From Paludibacteraceae bacterium (GTDB lineage Bacteria; Bacteroidota; Bacteroidia; Bacteroidales; Paludibacteraceae), in NCBI GenBank assembly GCA_024399955.1, contig JAKSNH010000010.1, forward strand, positions 1 to 64,000: a DNA stretch of 64,000 nucleotides. The letters are read 5' to 3'. Of the stretch, positions 23,980 to 33,369 are shown one piece after another; the first letter of the stretch is position 1; the number at the start of each line of letters is the position of its first letter. Made by a program: the position numbers and the translations under genes. The notes below the pieces were generated by a model that worked only from the letters and a program-made list of their open reading frames with translations, made no database searches and was not told the origin of the DNA.

Positions 23980-25061
23980 AATCTATCGCTCTATCTGAAC
24001 TCAGCAACCTGATTGGTGAAGTTATCCTGACGGAATTTGACTCCACCTACTGGGTACGAGCCGAGATAGCCTCCCTTTCTTCTCGCGGTGGCCATGGCTA
24101 CTTTGATTTAGTTGAAAAAGCCCCGGATGGCACTCTCGCCGCTAAGCAGCGAGCCACCTGCTGGGCCAATGTCTACTCATTGCTAAAGGCTTATTTCCAA
24201 GAAGAAACCGGTTCACCACTCCAAGTCGGTATGCAAGTACTCCTTGAGGTGGAAGTAACCTATCATCCATCTTTTGGACTCAGTCTGAACATCGTTAACA
24301 TAGACCCATCCTATACCATCGGGGACTTGGCCAAGCAACGGCAACAAGTCATTCAGCGACTGCAACAAGAAGGTATCTATGACCTCCAACAATCCCTGCC
24401 TCTTCCTGCATTAGTCAGACGATTAGCCGTTATTTCATCGCAACAAGCCGCCGGATACGAGGACTTTATTCATCAATTATCTTCCTCTCCCTTTGCCTTC
24501 TCTCCTACCCTCTTCCCCGCTGTTATGCAAGGCGAGCAAGCCGAGGCGTCTATCATACATGCCCTACAACAAGTATCTGAACAAAGCGACCACTTTGATG
24601 CCGTGATTATTATTCGTGGCGGAGGAGCATCCATTGATTTGAGTTGTTTTGATCAATATAACCTCTGCTGCCATTGCGCTCAGTTCCCATTACCTATTAT
24701 TAGTGGCATCGGACATACGCGCGATATCAGCATCATGGATATGGTCGTTCATACCGCCCTCAAAACACCTACCGCCGTGGCTGCTTTTCTTATTGATCGA
24801 TTCAGTTTCCAACAGGAACGTATCAACCAATTACGTAACCAATTGCGACAAACAGCCAATCGACAAATCATGCTGCGCCGACATCGCATCGAACTGCTCC
24901 GGCAGTCCATTCAGATGCAATCGCCCGAACGCATCTATCGAAAAGGATATAGTTTACTTACCGCCAACGGACAAATCGTTCGCAGCATAACAGATGTTAA
25001 GCCCGGGGATACGCTCACTACCCATCTACAAGATGGTACACTCACATCCACTGCTCAATGA
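23976..25061 (+). CDS. xseA: Exodeoxyribonuclease VII large subunit
   Basis: 361 aa, shorter than the 400-450 of many XseA proteins. The N-terminal OB fold (ALSELSNLIGEVI, WVRAEIAS, RGGHGYFDLVEK) and the catalytic domain (RLAVISSQQAAGYEDF, ALQQ, DAVIIIRGGGASIDLSCFD, ISGIGHTRDISIMD) are both complete. The shortening falls in the C-terminal coiled coil, of which about 50 residues remain (RINQLRNQLRQTANRQIML). ExoVII degrades single-stranded DNA with the small subunit XseB; no xseB follows. Start and stop overlap rpe and the next gene by 4 bp each, so translation is coupled. Confidence 0.95.
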   Translation: MKSIALSELSNLIGEVILTEFDSTYWVRAEIASLSSRGGHGYFDLVEKAPDGTLAAKQRATCWANVYSLLKAYFQEETGSPLQVGMQVLLEVEVTYHPSFGLSLNIVNIDPSYTIGDLAKQRQQVIQRLQQEGIYDLQQSLPLPALVRRLAVISSQQAAGYEDFIHQLSSSPFAFSPTLFPAVMQGEQAEASIIHALQQVSEQSDHFDAVIIIRGGGASIDLSCFDQYNLCCHCAQFPLPIISGIGHTRDISIMDMVVHTALKTPTAVAAFLIDRFSFQQERINQLRNQLRQTANRQIMLRRHRIELLRQSIQMQSPERIYRKGYSLLTANGQIVRSITDVKPGDTLTTHLQDGTLTSTAQ

Positions 25062-25852
25062 GTTCATCATCACATATATCCGGCCGTCAACGATTAGGGG
25101 CAATCATCATCCTGCTTATAGCCGCAGCACTATTCATCGCCCTGCATTTTTTGCCGCATCCATCGGAAAAAGTCACCGATATAGACTCCACCAAAGTAGC
25201 CATCGTTATCGATAAAAAAGCCTATTATGATAGTTTGCGTTCTGCGCGGAATGCGTGCTATGACAGTCTTCGGCTCGCTCGGCGTGATAGTTTACATCAA
25301 GCCCTATTAAAACGACGCGATAGCACACGTGTCGTAGATAGCCTATGGTGGGATAGTGTACGTCATGCCGACTCGCTTTATTACACTCCCATGATGGCTA
25401 ATCGTCCAATAAAAAAAGACACCATCATTGAACTCAATTCAGCAGACACTACGGCTCTGATGATGATTCGCGGTATAGGTCGTAACACAGCCGGCAAGAT
25501 CATTCGATACCGTCGCCAATTAGGTGGATTTACTTCGTCAGACCAACTGCAAGACGACGCCATGTACACCGATCAATACGGACATTCTACCAAATCGCGT
25601 TACTGCATTCCGGACTCCGTACTAAAGCATTTTACAGTCAATGTCGATTCCGTTCGGCCTATCTACGTCAACCATGCTTCCATAGATCAATTACAAAGAC
25701 ATCCGTATATTTCTGTGACCTTAGCCAAAGAAATATACACCTTACGCAGAAAACAAATTCGCATTAAGCATATTGACGAAATACGCACACTACCATCAAT
25801 GAATGATAGTTTACTCATGCGCCTAACGCCTTACCTGTCTTTAGAAAAATAG
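25058..25852 (+). CDS. Membrane-anchored helix-hairpin-helix protein
   Basis: 264 aa. One N-terminal membrane helix (LGAIIILLIAAALFIALHFL, about 13-32). A charged helical stalk with repeated Tyr/Asp-Ser-Leu-Arg units follows (YDSLRSARNACYDSLRLARR). Two helix-hairpin-helix DNA-binding domains come next: IELNSADTTALMMIRGIGRNTAGKI (about 127-152) and VNHASIDQLQRHPYI with LAKEIYTLR (about 205-232). The C-terminal part is ComEA-like, so it may bind DNA at the membrane, but competence is not shown for these bacteria. It is last in the rpe-xseA operon; its stop abuts the stop of the convergent HAD gene. Confidence 0.85.
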   Translation: MSSSSHISGRQRLGAIIILLIAAALFIALHFLPHPSEKVTDIDSTKVAIVIDKKAYYDSLRSARNACYDSLRLARRDSLHQALLKRRDSTRVVDSLWWDSVRHADSLYYTPMMANRPIKKDTIIELNSADTTALMMIRGIGRNTAGKIIRYRRQLGGFTSSDQLQDDAMYTDQYGHSTKSRYCIPDSVLKHFTVNVDSVRPIYVNHASIDQLQRHPYISVTLAKEIYTLRRKQIRIKHIDEIRTLPSMNDSLLMRLTPYLSLEK

Positions 25853-26509
25853 TTACTGCTCCTGCAGCCACTTCAAAAAGTCTGCCATTGACTTAAACAC
25901 TTGGTCTGCTCCGGCTTTCCAAAGCAAATCATCGTCCAAGACTCCGGTATTGATGGCCACAGCATACAATCCTGCCGCCTTACCGGAAATGATGCCCAGC
26001 GGAGCATTCTCCACCACACAACAATCTTCCTTCTTTAAGCCACTCCGCTCCCATGCACGGATATAGGGTTCCGGATCCGGTTTACCCTTCACCACATCGT
26101 ATGCCGTAATCATGCGTTCACGAGTAAAGACTCCCGGAAACACACCATCCAATTGGTCAAATAAGGTTTGTTGACCACTGCCGGTCACAATCCATAACTG
26201 CGACTTACTTTGTAAATATGCCAACACATCCGATGCTCCGGCTATCGGACCCGTTTCGCCTTTTTGCCGAAAAGCCTCGGTCTTTTCCCGATAAATACGC
26301 CATATTTCCTCCTCGGTAGCCTCTCTATGCTCCTTACGCCATATCGCCTCATGAATCACATCCTGCCCCGTGCGACCTTCGTTCACGTAACAGTCATGCG
26401 CAGAGAACGACAACCCATGCCGAGTCATCACCTCTTCCCACGCCTGAGCATGATGCGCCATGCTATCAAATAGCGTTCCGTCTAAATCAAAGAAAAAAGC
26501 TCCAAACAT
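25853..26509 (-). CDS. HAD-superfamily hydrolase, beta-phosphoglucomutase-like
   Basis: 218 aa from the ATG at 26509; the codon before it is TTG. Motif I FFFDLDGTLFDSM with nucleophile Asp, a helical cap (HGLSFSAHDCYVNEGRTGQD), motif II IVTGSGQ, Lys in KGKPDPEPY, and acidic motif IV VVENAPLGI. This is subfamily IA. Phosphoglycolate phosphatase or beta-phosphoglucomutase activities are both possible; the substrate cannot be told. Its start overlaps the stop of the NlpC/P60 gene by one base. Its stop lies directly against that of the convergent HhH gene, leaving no room for a terminator. Confidence 0.88.
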   Translation of the reverse strand: MFGAFFFDLDGTLFDSMAHHAQAWEEVMTRHGLSFSAHDCYVNEGRTGQDVIHEAIWRKEHREATEEEIWRIYREKTEAFRQKGETGPIAGASDVLAYLQSKSQLWIVTGSGQQTLFDQLDGVFPGVFTRERMITAYDVVKGKPDPEPYIRAWERSGLKKEDCCVVENAPLGIISGKAAGLYAVAINTGVLDDDLLWKAGADQVFKSMADFLKWLQEQ

Positions 26510-27300
26510 CAATATCGTCTAATGGCCACCAAATGGTGAGTATACACATTACCCCGTTCCACCGAAAAAATGCCCTGTTCATCTATCTTTTCCACCTTCA
26601 CACGACCGCTGCAATGCACGATTCGCTCCTTATCTAACAACAAACCCACATGACTAATCTTGCCATCCTCATGATCAAAGAAAGCCAAATCCCCTATCTG
26701 TGCCTCGGCCAGACTCTTCACTTCCTGCCCCTGTTGCACCTGCTCACCGGCATTACGCAAGAGTTGATGTCCAAACAAAGCATGAATGCATTGCGTGAAT
26801 CCCGAGCAATCCATGCCCATCGCGTTCTTACCTCCCCATAGATAAGGGATATTCAAGAAGAAACGAATCGTATTGAGCATATTTTCCTCCGTCATCTCCA
26901 TCGGTTGCTCGGCCACCATCGTTGGATCAATTTGGAAGGGAACACCTAAGATAGAAAATCGTCCATCTTGGTAATCCGGCAAATACGTTCCGGCTGTTAA
27001 GGGGATCGTTTGACCGTTATTCATGCTTACCGCATAAGCCATGGGCATCTTAACTCGCGCTTTCACACCCTGCTGCACTTGTTGCATGGTTTGCCATTCG
27101 GCCTCGCTCATCTCGGTAATCATCTTACTATCCACCCATCCTTCCTGACCATCAGCATCGTTTTTAACCTGCATCCATCGGTCTTTCTCATCTATGATAG
27201 TGCATGTTTCTGCAAAGACTAACTGGGTCTCTTGACCGGCCGTCTCTCGCGCTTCGGCACGAACAGGCACTACACTATGTAACACAATAGCTTTTCTCAT
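26509..27300 (-). CDS. SH3 plus NlpC/P60 (C40) peptidase
   Basis: 263 aa from the ATG at 27300; the upstream 16 codons of the frame overlap nadB. The N-terminal bacterial SH3 domain (VVPVRAEARETAGQ, then DRWMQVKN and GWVDSKMI) and a second SH3-like stretch (AYAVSMNNGQTIPL) precede the catalytic C40 domain with C165 in MGMDCSGFTQ, H217 in KISHVGLLL, and a further polar residue after HCSGRV. Such enzymes cut D-Glu-diamino acid bonds in peptidoglycan peptides. No signal peptide is visible, so it may act on recycled muropeptides in the cytoplasm. It lies 1 bp after nadB. Confidence 0.88.
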   Translation of the reverse strand: MRKAIVLHSVVPVRAEARETAGQETQLVFAETCTIIDEKDRWMQVKNDADGQEGWVDSKMITEMSEAEWQTMQQVQQGVKARVKMPMAYAVSMNNGQTIPLTAGTYLPDYQDGRFSILGVPFQIDPTMVAEQPMEMTEENMLNTIRFFLNIPYLWGGKNAMGMDCSGFTQCIHALFGHQLLRNAGEQVQQGQEVKSLAEAQIGDLAFFDHEDGKISHVGLLLDKERIVHCSGRVKVEKIDEQGIFSVERGNVYTHHLVAIRRY

Positions 27301-27301
27301 A

Positions 27302-28903
27302 TTACCACACTTCTTGCGTGTTATTATTCGGATTCTTTGGATAATCAATCGTGTAATGCAAGCCTCTACTTTCTTTTCTCTCTAGAGCCTGACGTGTAAT
27401 CAAATAGCCCACATTAATCATGTTTCTCAATTCGCAAATATCACGAGTTGCCTTCACGCGCTTGAACAAGTCCTCGGTCTCTTCATACAACAAATCCAAT
27501 CGTTCCCAAGCACGTCTCAAGCGCAAATCACTACGAACAATACCTACATACGTAGACATAATCTGTCCCACCTCACGCATATCCTGGCTAATCAGCACTT
27601 TCTCCTCATTACTCATCGTGCCCTCATCATCCCAATCCGGGATATTAGGATGGAAATCATAATTCTCTATGACACTCAAACTATGTTTGGCCGCAGCATC
27701 GGCATATACCACCGCTTCGATCAAACTATTGCTGGCTAAGCGGTTACCACCATGCAACCCTGTGCAAGAACATTCACCTACGGCGTATAAACGATGAATG
27801 GAACTCTCTCCGTCCAAGTTCACCTTAATACCACCGCACATGTAGTGCGCGCACGGAGCCACCGGGATATACTCCTTCGTGATATCAATACCGATGGATA
27901 AACACTTTTGGTAGATATTGGGGAAATGGTGCTTTGTCTCCTCGGCATCCTTATGCGTTACATCCAAACAGACATGGTCCAAACCATGTATTTTCATCTC
28001 GTTATCAATGGCACGAGCCACAATGTCACGTGGGGCTAAACTCAAGCGTTCATCGTACTTTTGCATAAACTCTTCTCCATTGGGCAAACGCAAAATACCT
28101 CCATATCCACGCATCGCCTCCGTAATCAGATAGGCCGGATGCGTCTCGCCGGGATGAAACAACGCCGTTGGATGGAATTGCACAAACTCCATACCTTGCA
28201 CTTGTCCCTTAGCTCTATACACCATCGCTATACCATCTCCGGTAGCAATATTAGGATTGGTCGTCGTGGCATAGATGGCTCCTGTACCACCCGTCGCCAT
28301 CAAGGTTACTCGGCTTAAATATGTATCTATCTTTTGCGTATCCGGATTCAAGATATATGCACCATAGCACTCAATATCCGGAGTTCTTCTTGTCACGCGC
28401 ACACCTAAATGGTGCTGGGTGATAATCTCCACCGCAAAATGATTTTCCAGCACATCAATAAACGGATTATGACGCACCGCTTCCATCAGTCCTCGTTGGA
28501 TTTCGGCACCCGTATCATCGGCGTGATGCAGAATACGGAACTCACTATGACCTCCCTCGCGATGCAAATCAAACTGACCGTCTTCTTTTTTATCAAAATT
28601 AACACCCCATTGCACCAACTCCATAATCTGTTTGGGAGCATTACGAACAACTTGCTCGACGGCAGCCGGGTCACTAATCCAATCACCTGCTACCATCGTA
28701 TCGTGAATATGCTTTTCAAAGTCATCCACCAATAGATTAGTTACACTGGCTATGCCGCCCTGCGCCTTAGCGGTATTAGCTTCGTCCAACGTCGTCTTGC
28801 AACATAAAGCAATCTTGTACTTCTGGGTGCGTGCTACTTTTAAAGCAAAACTCATACCGGCTACACCACCACCGATAATGAGAAAATCATACTTTTTGGT
28901 CAT
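27302..28903 (-). CDS. nadB: L-aspartate oxidase
   Basis: 533 aa, full length. It oxidises aspartate to iminoaspartate with FAD, the first step of NAD synthesis. N-terminal FAD site (YDFLIIGGGVAGMSFALKVA), KAQGGIASV, HREGGHSEFRILHH with substrate-site residues, then PHTEAMRG-like ITEAMRGYGGIL, PRDIVARAID, GLHGGNRLASNSLIE and the C-terminal helical domain (LRNMINVGYLITRQAL ... SRGLHYTIDYP). nadA and nadC are not in the window. It heads an operon with the C40 peptidase and HAD genes; its promoter is at 28944-28975. Confidence 0.97.
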   Translation of the reverse strand: MTKKYDFLIIGGGVAGMSFALKVARTQKYKIALCCKTTLDEANTAKAQGGIASVTNLLVDDFEKHIHDTMVAGDWISDPAAVEQVVRNAPKQIMELVQWGVNFDKKEDGQFDLHREGGHSEFRILHHADDTGAEIQRGLMEAVRHNPFIDVLENHFAVEIITQHHLGVRVTRRTPDIECYGAYILNPDTQKIDTYLSRVTLMATGGTGAIYATTTNPNIATGDGIAMVYRAKGQVQGMEFVQFHPTALFHPGETHPAYLITEAMRGYGGILRLPNGEEFMQKYDERLSLAPRDIVARAIDNEMKIHGLDHVCLDVTHKDAEETKHHFPNIYQKCLSIGIDITKEYIPVAPCAHYMCGGIKVNLDGESSIHRLYAVGECSCTGLHGGNRLASNSLIEAVVYADAAAKHSLSVIENYDFHPNIPDWDDEGTMSNEEKVLISQDMREVGQIMSTYVGIVRSDLRLRRAWERLDLLYEETEDLFKRVKATRDICELRNMINVGYLITRQALERKESRGLHYTIDYPKNPNNNTQEVW

Positions 28904-28943
28904 TATACCTATATGTTTTTTACGTTATTTCAAAAAACAGCCA

Positions 28944-28975
28944 CAAAAATACAAAATAATTTGCATTCATGCAAA
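28944..28975 (-). promoter_or_regulatory. Promoter of nadB with palindromic -33
   Basis: -7 box TATTTTTG (28951-28944) and the palindrome TTTGCATTCATGCAAA (28960-28975) with its TTTG 20 nt away. It lies against the comF stop codon. Confidence 0.8.
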
Positions 28976-28976
28976 T

Positions 28977-29666
28977 CTATTTCGACTTTGCAAGGGAAAA
29001 TACCACAATTTTACAATTATAGACATCCTTCATTGCATGCATCGCTGCTCGAAACGTGGATCCCGTCGTAATAATATCATCCACCAACATAATCGTTTTG
29101 CCATACCATTCCTCAGGATGATTGACCTTAAACAAACCTTCCTTCAGATGTTCTCGTTCTACCTTGGACGACTGGGACTGCTTTTTATTATTCACTTCAC
29201 GCGTCAAATGGTCAGTATTCATCGGGATATTCAGCACATCAGACATCCCCTTTACAATCGCCTCGGATTGGTTAAAACCTCGTATTCTCAACCGTTTGGG
29301 ATGCAAAGGTATAGGCACTATTACGTCTATACCATCAAAAAAGCCGTATTCATCCCATTCCTTCGCAGCCTCTCGCCCCATCTGCTCCAACCACAATGGA
29401 TTACCACGGCCAAACTTGGCCAAGTGAATCATCTTCTGCAAATACGTGCCTTTTTGATACCACAACCAACTGCCGCCATAACTAAAATGCTGCTCTCCCT
29501 TAAAAATAGTCTCCACCACATTATCTCTATATAACGCCTGCTGGGTGCGGTCTAAATGAGTAAGGCACTCTTCACAAATGGCTTCATGCTCCTCCAATAA
29601 TCGCCCACAAGCCGGGCACGTTCGCGGGAAAAAAACATCTAATATGGCACTTAATATGCGTAACAT
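28977..29666 (-). CDS. comF: ComF-family phosphoribosyltransferase-like protein
   Basis: 229 aa from the ATG at 29666. Earlier in-frame ATGs (29690 and beyond) lie too close to, or upstream of, the -7 box. The N-terminal zinc-ribbon has CPACGRLLEEHEAICEECL (two CxxC pairs). The PRTase fold contains VIVPIPLHPKRLRIRGFNQSE and the phosphoribosyl-binding loop IMLVDDIITTGSTF. ComF supports DNA uptake in competent species; in Bacteroidales the role is unproven. It shares the -33 palindrome with divergent ychF. Confidence 0.92.
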   Translation of the reverse strand: MLRILSAILDVFFPRTCPACGRLLEEHEAICEECLTHLDRTQQALYRDNVVETIFKGEQHFSYGGSWLWYQKGTYLQKMIHLAKFGRGNPLWLEQMGREAAKEWDEYGFFDGIDVIVPIPLHPKRLRIRGFNQSEAIVKGMSDVLNIPMNTDHLTREVNNKKQSQSSKVEREHLKEGLFKVNHPEEWYGKTIMLVDDIITTGSTFRAAMHAMKDVYNCKIVVFSLAKSK

Positions 29667-29691
29667 CGATAAATAATCACGATTATGCATG

Positions 29692-29739
29692 CAAAAATAC
29701 TCTTTTTTTTGCATATATGCAAATATTTTCGTACCTTTG
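29692..29739. promoter_or_regulatory. Bidirectional promoter of comF (-) and ychF (+) around one palindrome
   Basis: TTTGCATATATGCAAA at 29708-29723 provides a TTTG on each strand. Rightward, TACCTTTG (29732-29739) lies 20 nt from TTTG; leftward, TATTTTTG (29699-29692) lies 20 nt from the other TTTG. The layout is exactly symmetrical. Confidence 0.88.
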
Positions 29740-29788
29740 CACACTTATTTGAGCAATTAACGATGTTAATCCTATAAAATTCACTATA

Positions 29789-30895
29789 ATGTCTCTACAA
29801 TGTGGTATCGTGGGGCTGCCTAATGTGGGCAAATCAACCCTATTCAATTGTTTATCATCCGCCAAGGCGCAATCGGCTAATTTCCCGTTCTGCACCATTG
29901 AACCCAATGTCGGTGTAATCACCGTACCTGATGAACGCCTTATTAAATTAGGTGAACTATGTCACCCTGAACGCGGCGTCATTCCCACAACGGTGGAAAT
30001 AGTAGATATAGCCGGCCTTGTTAAGGGAGCCAGCAAGGGTGAAGGACTGGGAAACAAATTCCTAAGTAACATACGCGACTGTGATGCCATCATCCATGTT
30101 CTGCGATGCTTTGATGATGATAACGTAGTGCATGTGGATGGCACCGTTGATCCTATTCGGGATAAAGAAATCATCGATGCTGAATTGCAACTCAAGGACC
30201 TGGAAACCATTGAAAGTCGCATCGTAAAAACCGAAAAACAAGCTAAAGCCGGTGGCGATAAGCAAGCCAAACTGGCCCTTGAAGTAATGCAACGCTACCA
30301 CGAGGCATTGTCCCAAGGCCTCAATGCTCGCACCGTGGAACTGAACTCCAAAGACGAAGAAGCAGCAGCTAAAGAAATGTGCCTACTCACCAATAAACCT
30401 GTCCTCTATGTCTGCAACGTAGACGAAGGTTCCGCTGTTTCAGGTAACGAGTATGTAGAACGCGTCAAAAAGGTAGTGGCCAACGAAGATGCGCAGGTGA
30501 TTGTAGTAGCTGCTAAGATAGAATCCGAAATAGCCGAATTGGAGAGCTATGAGGAACGGCAGATGTTCCTAGAAGAAATCGGCCTTACCGAAAGCGGTGT
30601 CAATCGTCTTATCAAAGCCGCTTACGCATTGCTTAACCTCCGTACTTTCCTCACGGCCGGTAGCGATGAAGTGCGAGCTTGGACCTTCCGCGCAGGATGG
30701 AAAGCACCGCAATGCGCAGGAGTTATCCATACTGACTTTGAACGAGGATTCATTCGCGCTGAAGTTATCAAATACAATGATTTTATCACCTTAGGAGGTG
30801 AAGCCGCTTGCCGTGCCGCAGGTAAATTAGGAGTTGAAGGCAAAGACTACCTCGTGCAAGACGGCGATATTATGCACTTCCTCTTCAACGTTTAA
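29789..30895 (+). CDS. ychF: Ribosome-associated ATPase YchF (Obg family)
   Basis: 368 aa, full length. G1 loop GLPNVGKST (10-18), the [12 protein letters not shown] switch region, G3 [17 protein letters not shown], and CNVDEGS in the position of the base-specificity motif, which favours ATP over GTP in this family. A coiled-coil insertion with KTEKQAKAG follows G3, and the TGS domain ends the protein ([31 protein letters not shown]). It binds ribosomes and is linked to stress responses. Leader of about 45 nt from the shared promoter. The antiporter gene follows after 10 bp. Confidence 0.97.
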   Translation: MSLQCGIVGLPNVGKSTLFNCLSSAKAQSANFPFCTIEPNVGVITVPDERLIKLGELCHPERGVIPTTVEIVDIAGLVKGASKGEGLGNKFLSNIRDCDAIIHVLRCFDDDNVVHVDGTVDPIRDKEIIDAELQLKDLETIESRIVKTEKQAKAGGDKQAKLALEVMQRYHEALSQGLNARTVELNSKDEEAAAKEMCLLTNKPVLYVCNVDEGSAVSGNEYVERVKKVVANEDAQVIVVAAKIESEIAELESYEERQMFLEEIGLTESGVNRLIKAAYALLNLRTFLTAGSDEVRAWTFRAGWKAPQCAGVIHTDFERGFIRAEVIKYNDFITLGGEAACRAAGKLGVEGKDYLVQDGDIMHFLFNV

Positions 30896-30905
30896 TCTCA
30901 CAGCT

Positions 30906-31922
30906 ATGGATTTACAAGCATGTTTCGCTAATCCTTGGATTGCCGCAGTTGCTATTATTGTCGGTTTTGTGCTGCTCGTCAAGGGCGCCGATTGGTTAGT
31001 CAACGGTGCTTCCGCTATTGCTACCCGAATGGGAATTAGTGATTTAGTAATTGGCCTGACCGTCGTTGCGTTCGGCACATCCATGCCAGAATTCATAGTC
31101 AGCACCGTAGCTGCTATCAACCATAATACCGAAATTGCCATCACCAATATTTTAGGCAGTAACTCCATCAATACATTCATCATCTTAGGCCTTGCTGCCA
31201 TCATCTATCCTCTATCTTCGCAGCGCTCGTGCCGACAGTTTGATATGCCTTGGTCTCTTTTAGCAGGACTACTTGTATTGCTATTTGCCACATATACCCA
31301 TCCGCAGGAGTTAACTTTATCTCATTGGGGACACTTCAGTTTACAAAGCGGATTTATATCGGCTATTGGTGGATGCATTCTGCTCTTATGTTTCCTTATT
31401 TTTATGTGGCACAGCTTGCGCGTAGCCAAGTCTTTGCCCGATGAAAAAAGCGAGAACAAAGTAACAATGCGCCTCGTCCATGCCATTCTATTCATCATCA
31501 TTGGATTGATAGCATTGGTTATTGGTGGCGAAGTCATTGTGCGTTCTGCCACCTCCATCGCCCATCAATTAGGCGTGAGTGATGCTATTATCGGTCTCAC
31601 CATCGTGGCACTCGGTACATCCCTGCCCGAACTGGCCACTTCATGCATCGCAGCCTATCGCCATAATACCGACATAGCCATCGGTAATGTGATTGGTTCC
31701 AATATCTTCAATATCTTCTTCATTCTCGGCACCAGTGCCCTCATCCACCCACTGCCCATCTACCCCGGACTATGGTTAGATGCAGCCATGGTAGCACTGA
31801 GCAGCATCCTCGTGATGCTGTTTGTCTATGCCAATCCTAAGCATAAGATTAAACGTTGGCATGGGATAATACTGGTGCTGATATACGCTACTTATCTAAC
31901 GTATCGAATTGAGACAATGTAA
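30906..31922 (+). CDS. yrbG: Calcium/sodium antiporter (CaCA family)
   Basis: 338 aa from the ATG at 30906; the frame extends back into ychF, but that part reads as antisense-like sequence. Two homologous halves, each with the ion-binding alpha repeat: DLVIGLTVVAFGTSMPEFIVS (about 47-67) and DAIIGLTIVALGTSLPELATS (about 228-248), with about ten membrane helices. The acidic residues in GTSMPE and GTSLPE bind cations. An inner-membrane exchanger of the YrbG type. Its last 35 bp overlap the 3' end of the convergent glycosyltransferase gene. Confidence 0.94.
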   Translation: MDLQACFANPWIAAVAIIVGFVLLVKGADWLVNGASAIATRMGISDLVIGLTVVAFGTSMPEFIVSTVAAINHNTEIAITNILGSNSINTFIILGLAAIIYPLSSQRSCRQFDMPWSLLAGLLVLLFATYTHPQELTLSHWGHFSLQSGFISAIGGCILLLCFLIFMWHSLRVAKSLPDEKSENKVTMRLVHAILFIIIGLIALVIGGEVIVRSATSIAHQLGVSDAIIGLTIVALGTSLPELATSCIAAYRHNTDIAIGNVIGSNIFNIFFILGTSALIHPLPIYPGLWLDAAMVALSSILVMLFVYANPKHKIKRWHGIILVLIYATYLTYRIETM

Positions 31923-32706
31923 GACAATTGAAGAGACGTCTCTCTTTATCAAACAACCACCCCCATTTATTGAAATAACGGCACATATTGACGATATGTA
32001 CCCAAGTCATCTTCCAGTTATGGTAAGAGGCTTTGGCATGGTCATGAATAATCATGACGGCCGGATAATACAAAGTCAAATAATCCCGATGAATAGTACG
32101 TGTTAGGTCTATATCTTCCGGATACATAAAGTACCGTTCATCAAATAATCGCGCCTTCAGCACAGCCTCTGTTTGCAGCAGCATAAAGCAGCCACTTAAA
32201 TAAGGCACATTCATCGGACGGTCATAACTCATGTTGCGTAATTCATACCGGTCATTGCTCTTTTTTGTCCATTTCATCGGCAAAAAACGACGAGCAAACA
32301 CATTCCATGGCGTAGGCAACAATTTGCATAAATACTGCAATTCACCATTGGGAAAAACAACTTTAGGCATCAGACTACCCACTTCGCCATGATCCATCAT
32401 AAAGTCATGTAACAAATCTAAATCCTCCGCCTGAATCCATACATCGGCATTAATCACTAAATGCAATGGTGTATTCCACCTTACACTCTGACGAATGGCA
32501 ATGTTATGCGCCGCACCATATCCTAAATTATTTCCCTCATTCCATTGATAAGTGATCTTTTCATTTTTCCCCGATGAATACGTCATTTTTGACGAGTTAT
32601 CCACCAGAAAAATCCTGCGCACACACTTGGCACGCAATAATTCATCACACAAGTTATTCACCTGCGTCCAATTAGGGTCATATAGTACAATACTGACGTT
32701 TAGCAT
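31888..32706 (-). CDS. Family 2 glycosyltransferase (rhamnosyltransferase-like)
   Basis: 272 aa from the ATG at 32706; the longer frame would run through the rpsP terminator. GT-A fold: VSIVLYDPNWTQVNNLCDEL, FLVDNSS, NEGNNLGYGAAHNIAI, INADVWI (the metal-binding DxD position, here N-A-D-V), then SGCFMLLQTEAV, FDERYFMYPEDIDL with the catalytic-site Glu-Asp-Asp/Ile-Asp region. Similar to WbbL-type enzymes that add sugars to surface polysaccharides. No membrane anchor is visible. The acceptor is unknown. Single gene with no promoter box found close upstream; it may be fed by read-through past the rpsP terminator. Confidence 0.9.
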   Translation of the reverse strand: MLNVSIVLYDPNWTQVNNLCDELLRAKCVRRIFLVDNSSKMTYSSGKNEKITYQWNEGNNLGYGAAHNIAIRQSVRWNTPLHLVINADVWIQAEDLDLLHDFMMDHGEVGSLMPKVVFPNGELQYLCKLLPTPWNVFARRFLPMKWTKKSNDRYELRNMSYDRPMNVPYLSGCFMLLQTEAVLKARLFDERYFMYPEDIDLTRTIHRDYLTLYYPAVMIIHDHAKASYHNWKMTWVHIVNMCRYFNKWGWLFDKERRLFNCLTLSQFDTLDK

Positions 32707-32718
32707 TCTTCTATAGTG

Positions 32719-32752
32719 CAAAAGAAGTCCAAAACTCGCGTTTCGGACTTCT
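32719..32752 (-). terminator. Rho-independent terminator of rpsP
   Basis: On the minus strand AGAAGTCC pairs with GGACTTCT, with inner GAAAC/GTTTT pairing, then TTTTGC. It lies 19-52 bp beyond the rpsP stop codon. Confidence 0.85.
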
Positions 32753-32770
32753 CTGTTTGGTGTAACCGAC

Positions 32771-33361
32771 TTAAGCTTCAGCTGGAGCAGCTTCTTCGAC
32801 AGCAGCTTCCTCTGCGGGAGCCTCTTCACCATTGGCCTCAGCCTCGGCAGCAGCAGCTTCTTGAGCAGCCTCCTGTGCTTTAGCAGCCAATGCGTCAGCT
32901 TCTGCTTTGCGCTTTGCAGCTACAGCCTCAGCTTTTGCCTTGTTAGCCTCTACCTCAGCAGCCAAAGCCTTCTTAGCCTCAGCTACTTTCTTGTCGGCTT
33001 CTGCTTTCGAAACCTTGCCGTTCTTGGCATCCTTCTCAGCCTTCCAAGCATTGAAACGCTTTTGAGCCTCAGCTTCGTCAAACGCACCTTTCTTAACACC
33101 ACCTTGCAAATGCTTCATCAGCATCACACCTTCTCCTGAGAGAATGAAACGAGCGGTGTCCGTAGGTTGTGCACCTACACCTACCCAATACAAAGCGCGC
33201 TCAAAGTTCAAATCAACTTTAGCGGGATTCAAATTGGGGTTGTAAGAACCAATACGTTCAATGATTTTGCCATCACGCGGCGAGCGGCTGTCCGCTACTA
33301 CAATATGGTAGTAAGCGTAGTCTTTGTGACCATGACGAGCCAAACGAATTTTTGTTGCCAT
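32771..33361 (-). CDS. rpsP: 30S ribosomal protein bS16 with long C-terminal tail
   Basis: 196 aa. The first 80 or so residues are the standard bS16 ([53 protein letters not shown]). The remaining 110 are a Lys/Ala/Glu-rich helical tail ([20 protein letters not shown] onward) ending in an acidic Ala/Glu stretch. Such tails are common in Bacteroidetes S16 and have no known role. The gene is transcribed alone, with a terminator and a leader of about 140 nt that can fold. rimM, trmD and rplS, its partners in E. coli, are absent. Confidence 0.97.
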   Translation of the reverse strand: MATKIRLARHGHKDYAYYHIVVADSRSPRDGKIIERIGSYNPNLNPAKVDLNFERALYWVGVGAQPTDTARFILSGEGVMLMKHLQGGVKKGAFDEAEAQKRFNAWKAEKDAKNGKVSKAEADKKVAEAKKALAAEVEANKAKAEAVAAKRKAEADALAAKAQEAAQEAAAAEAEANGEEAPAEEAAVEEAAPAEA

Positions 33362-33369
33362 GTTGTTTG

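Noticed and set aside
29667..29744. Longer N terminus of ComF
   Set aside because: The extra ATGs lie in or within a few bases of the comF promoter.
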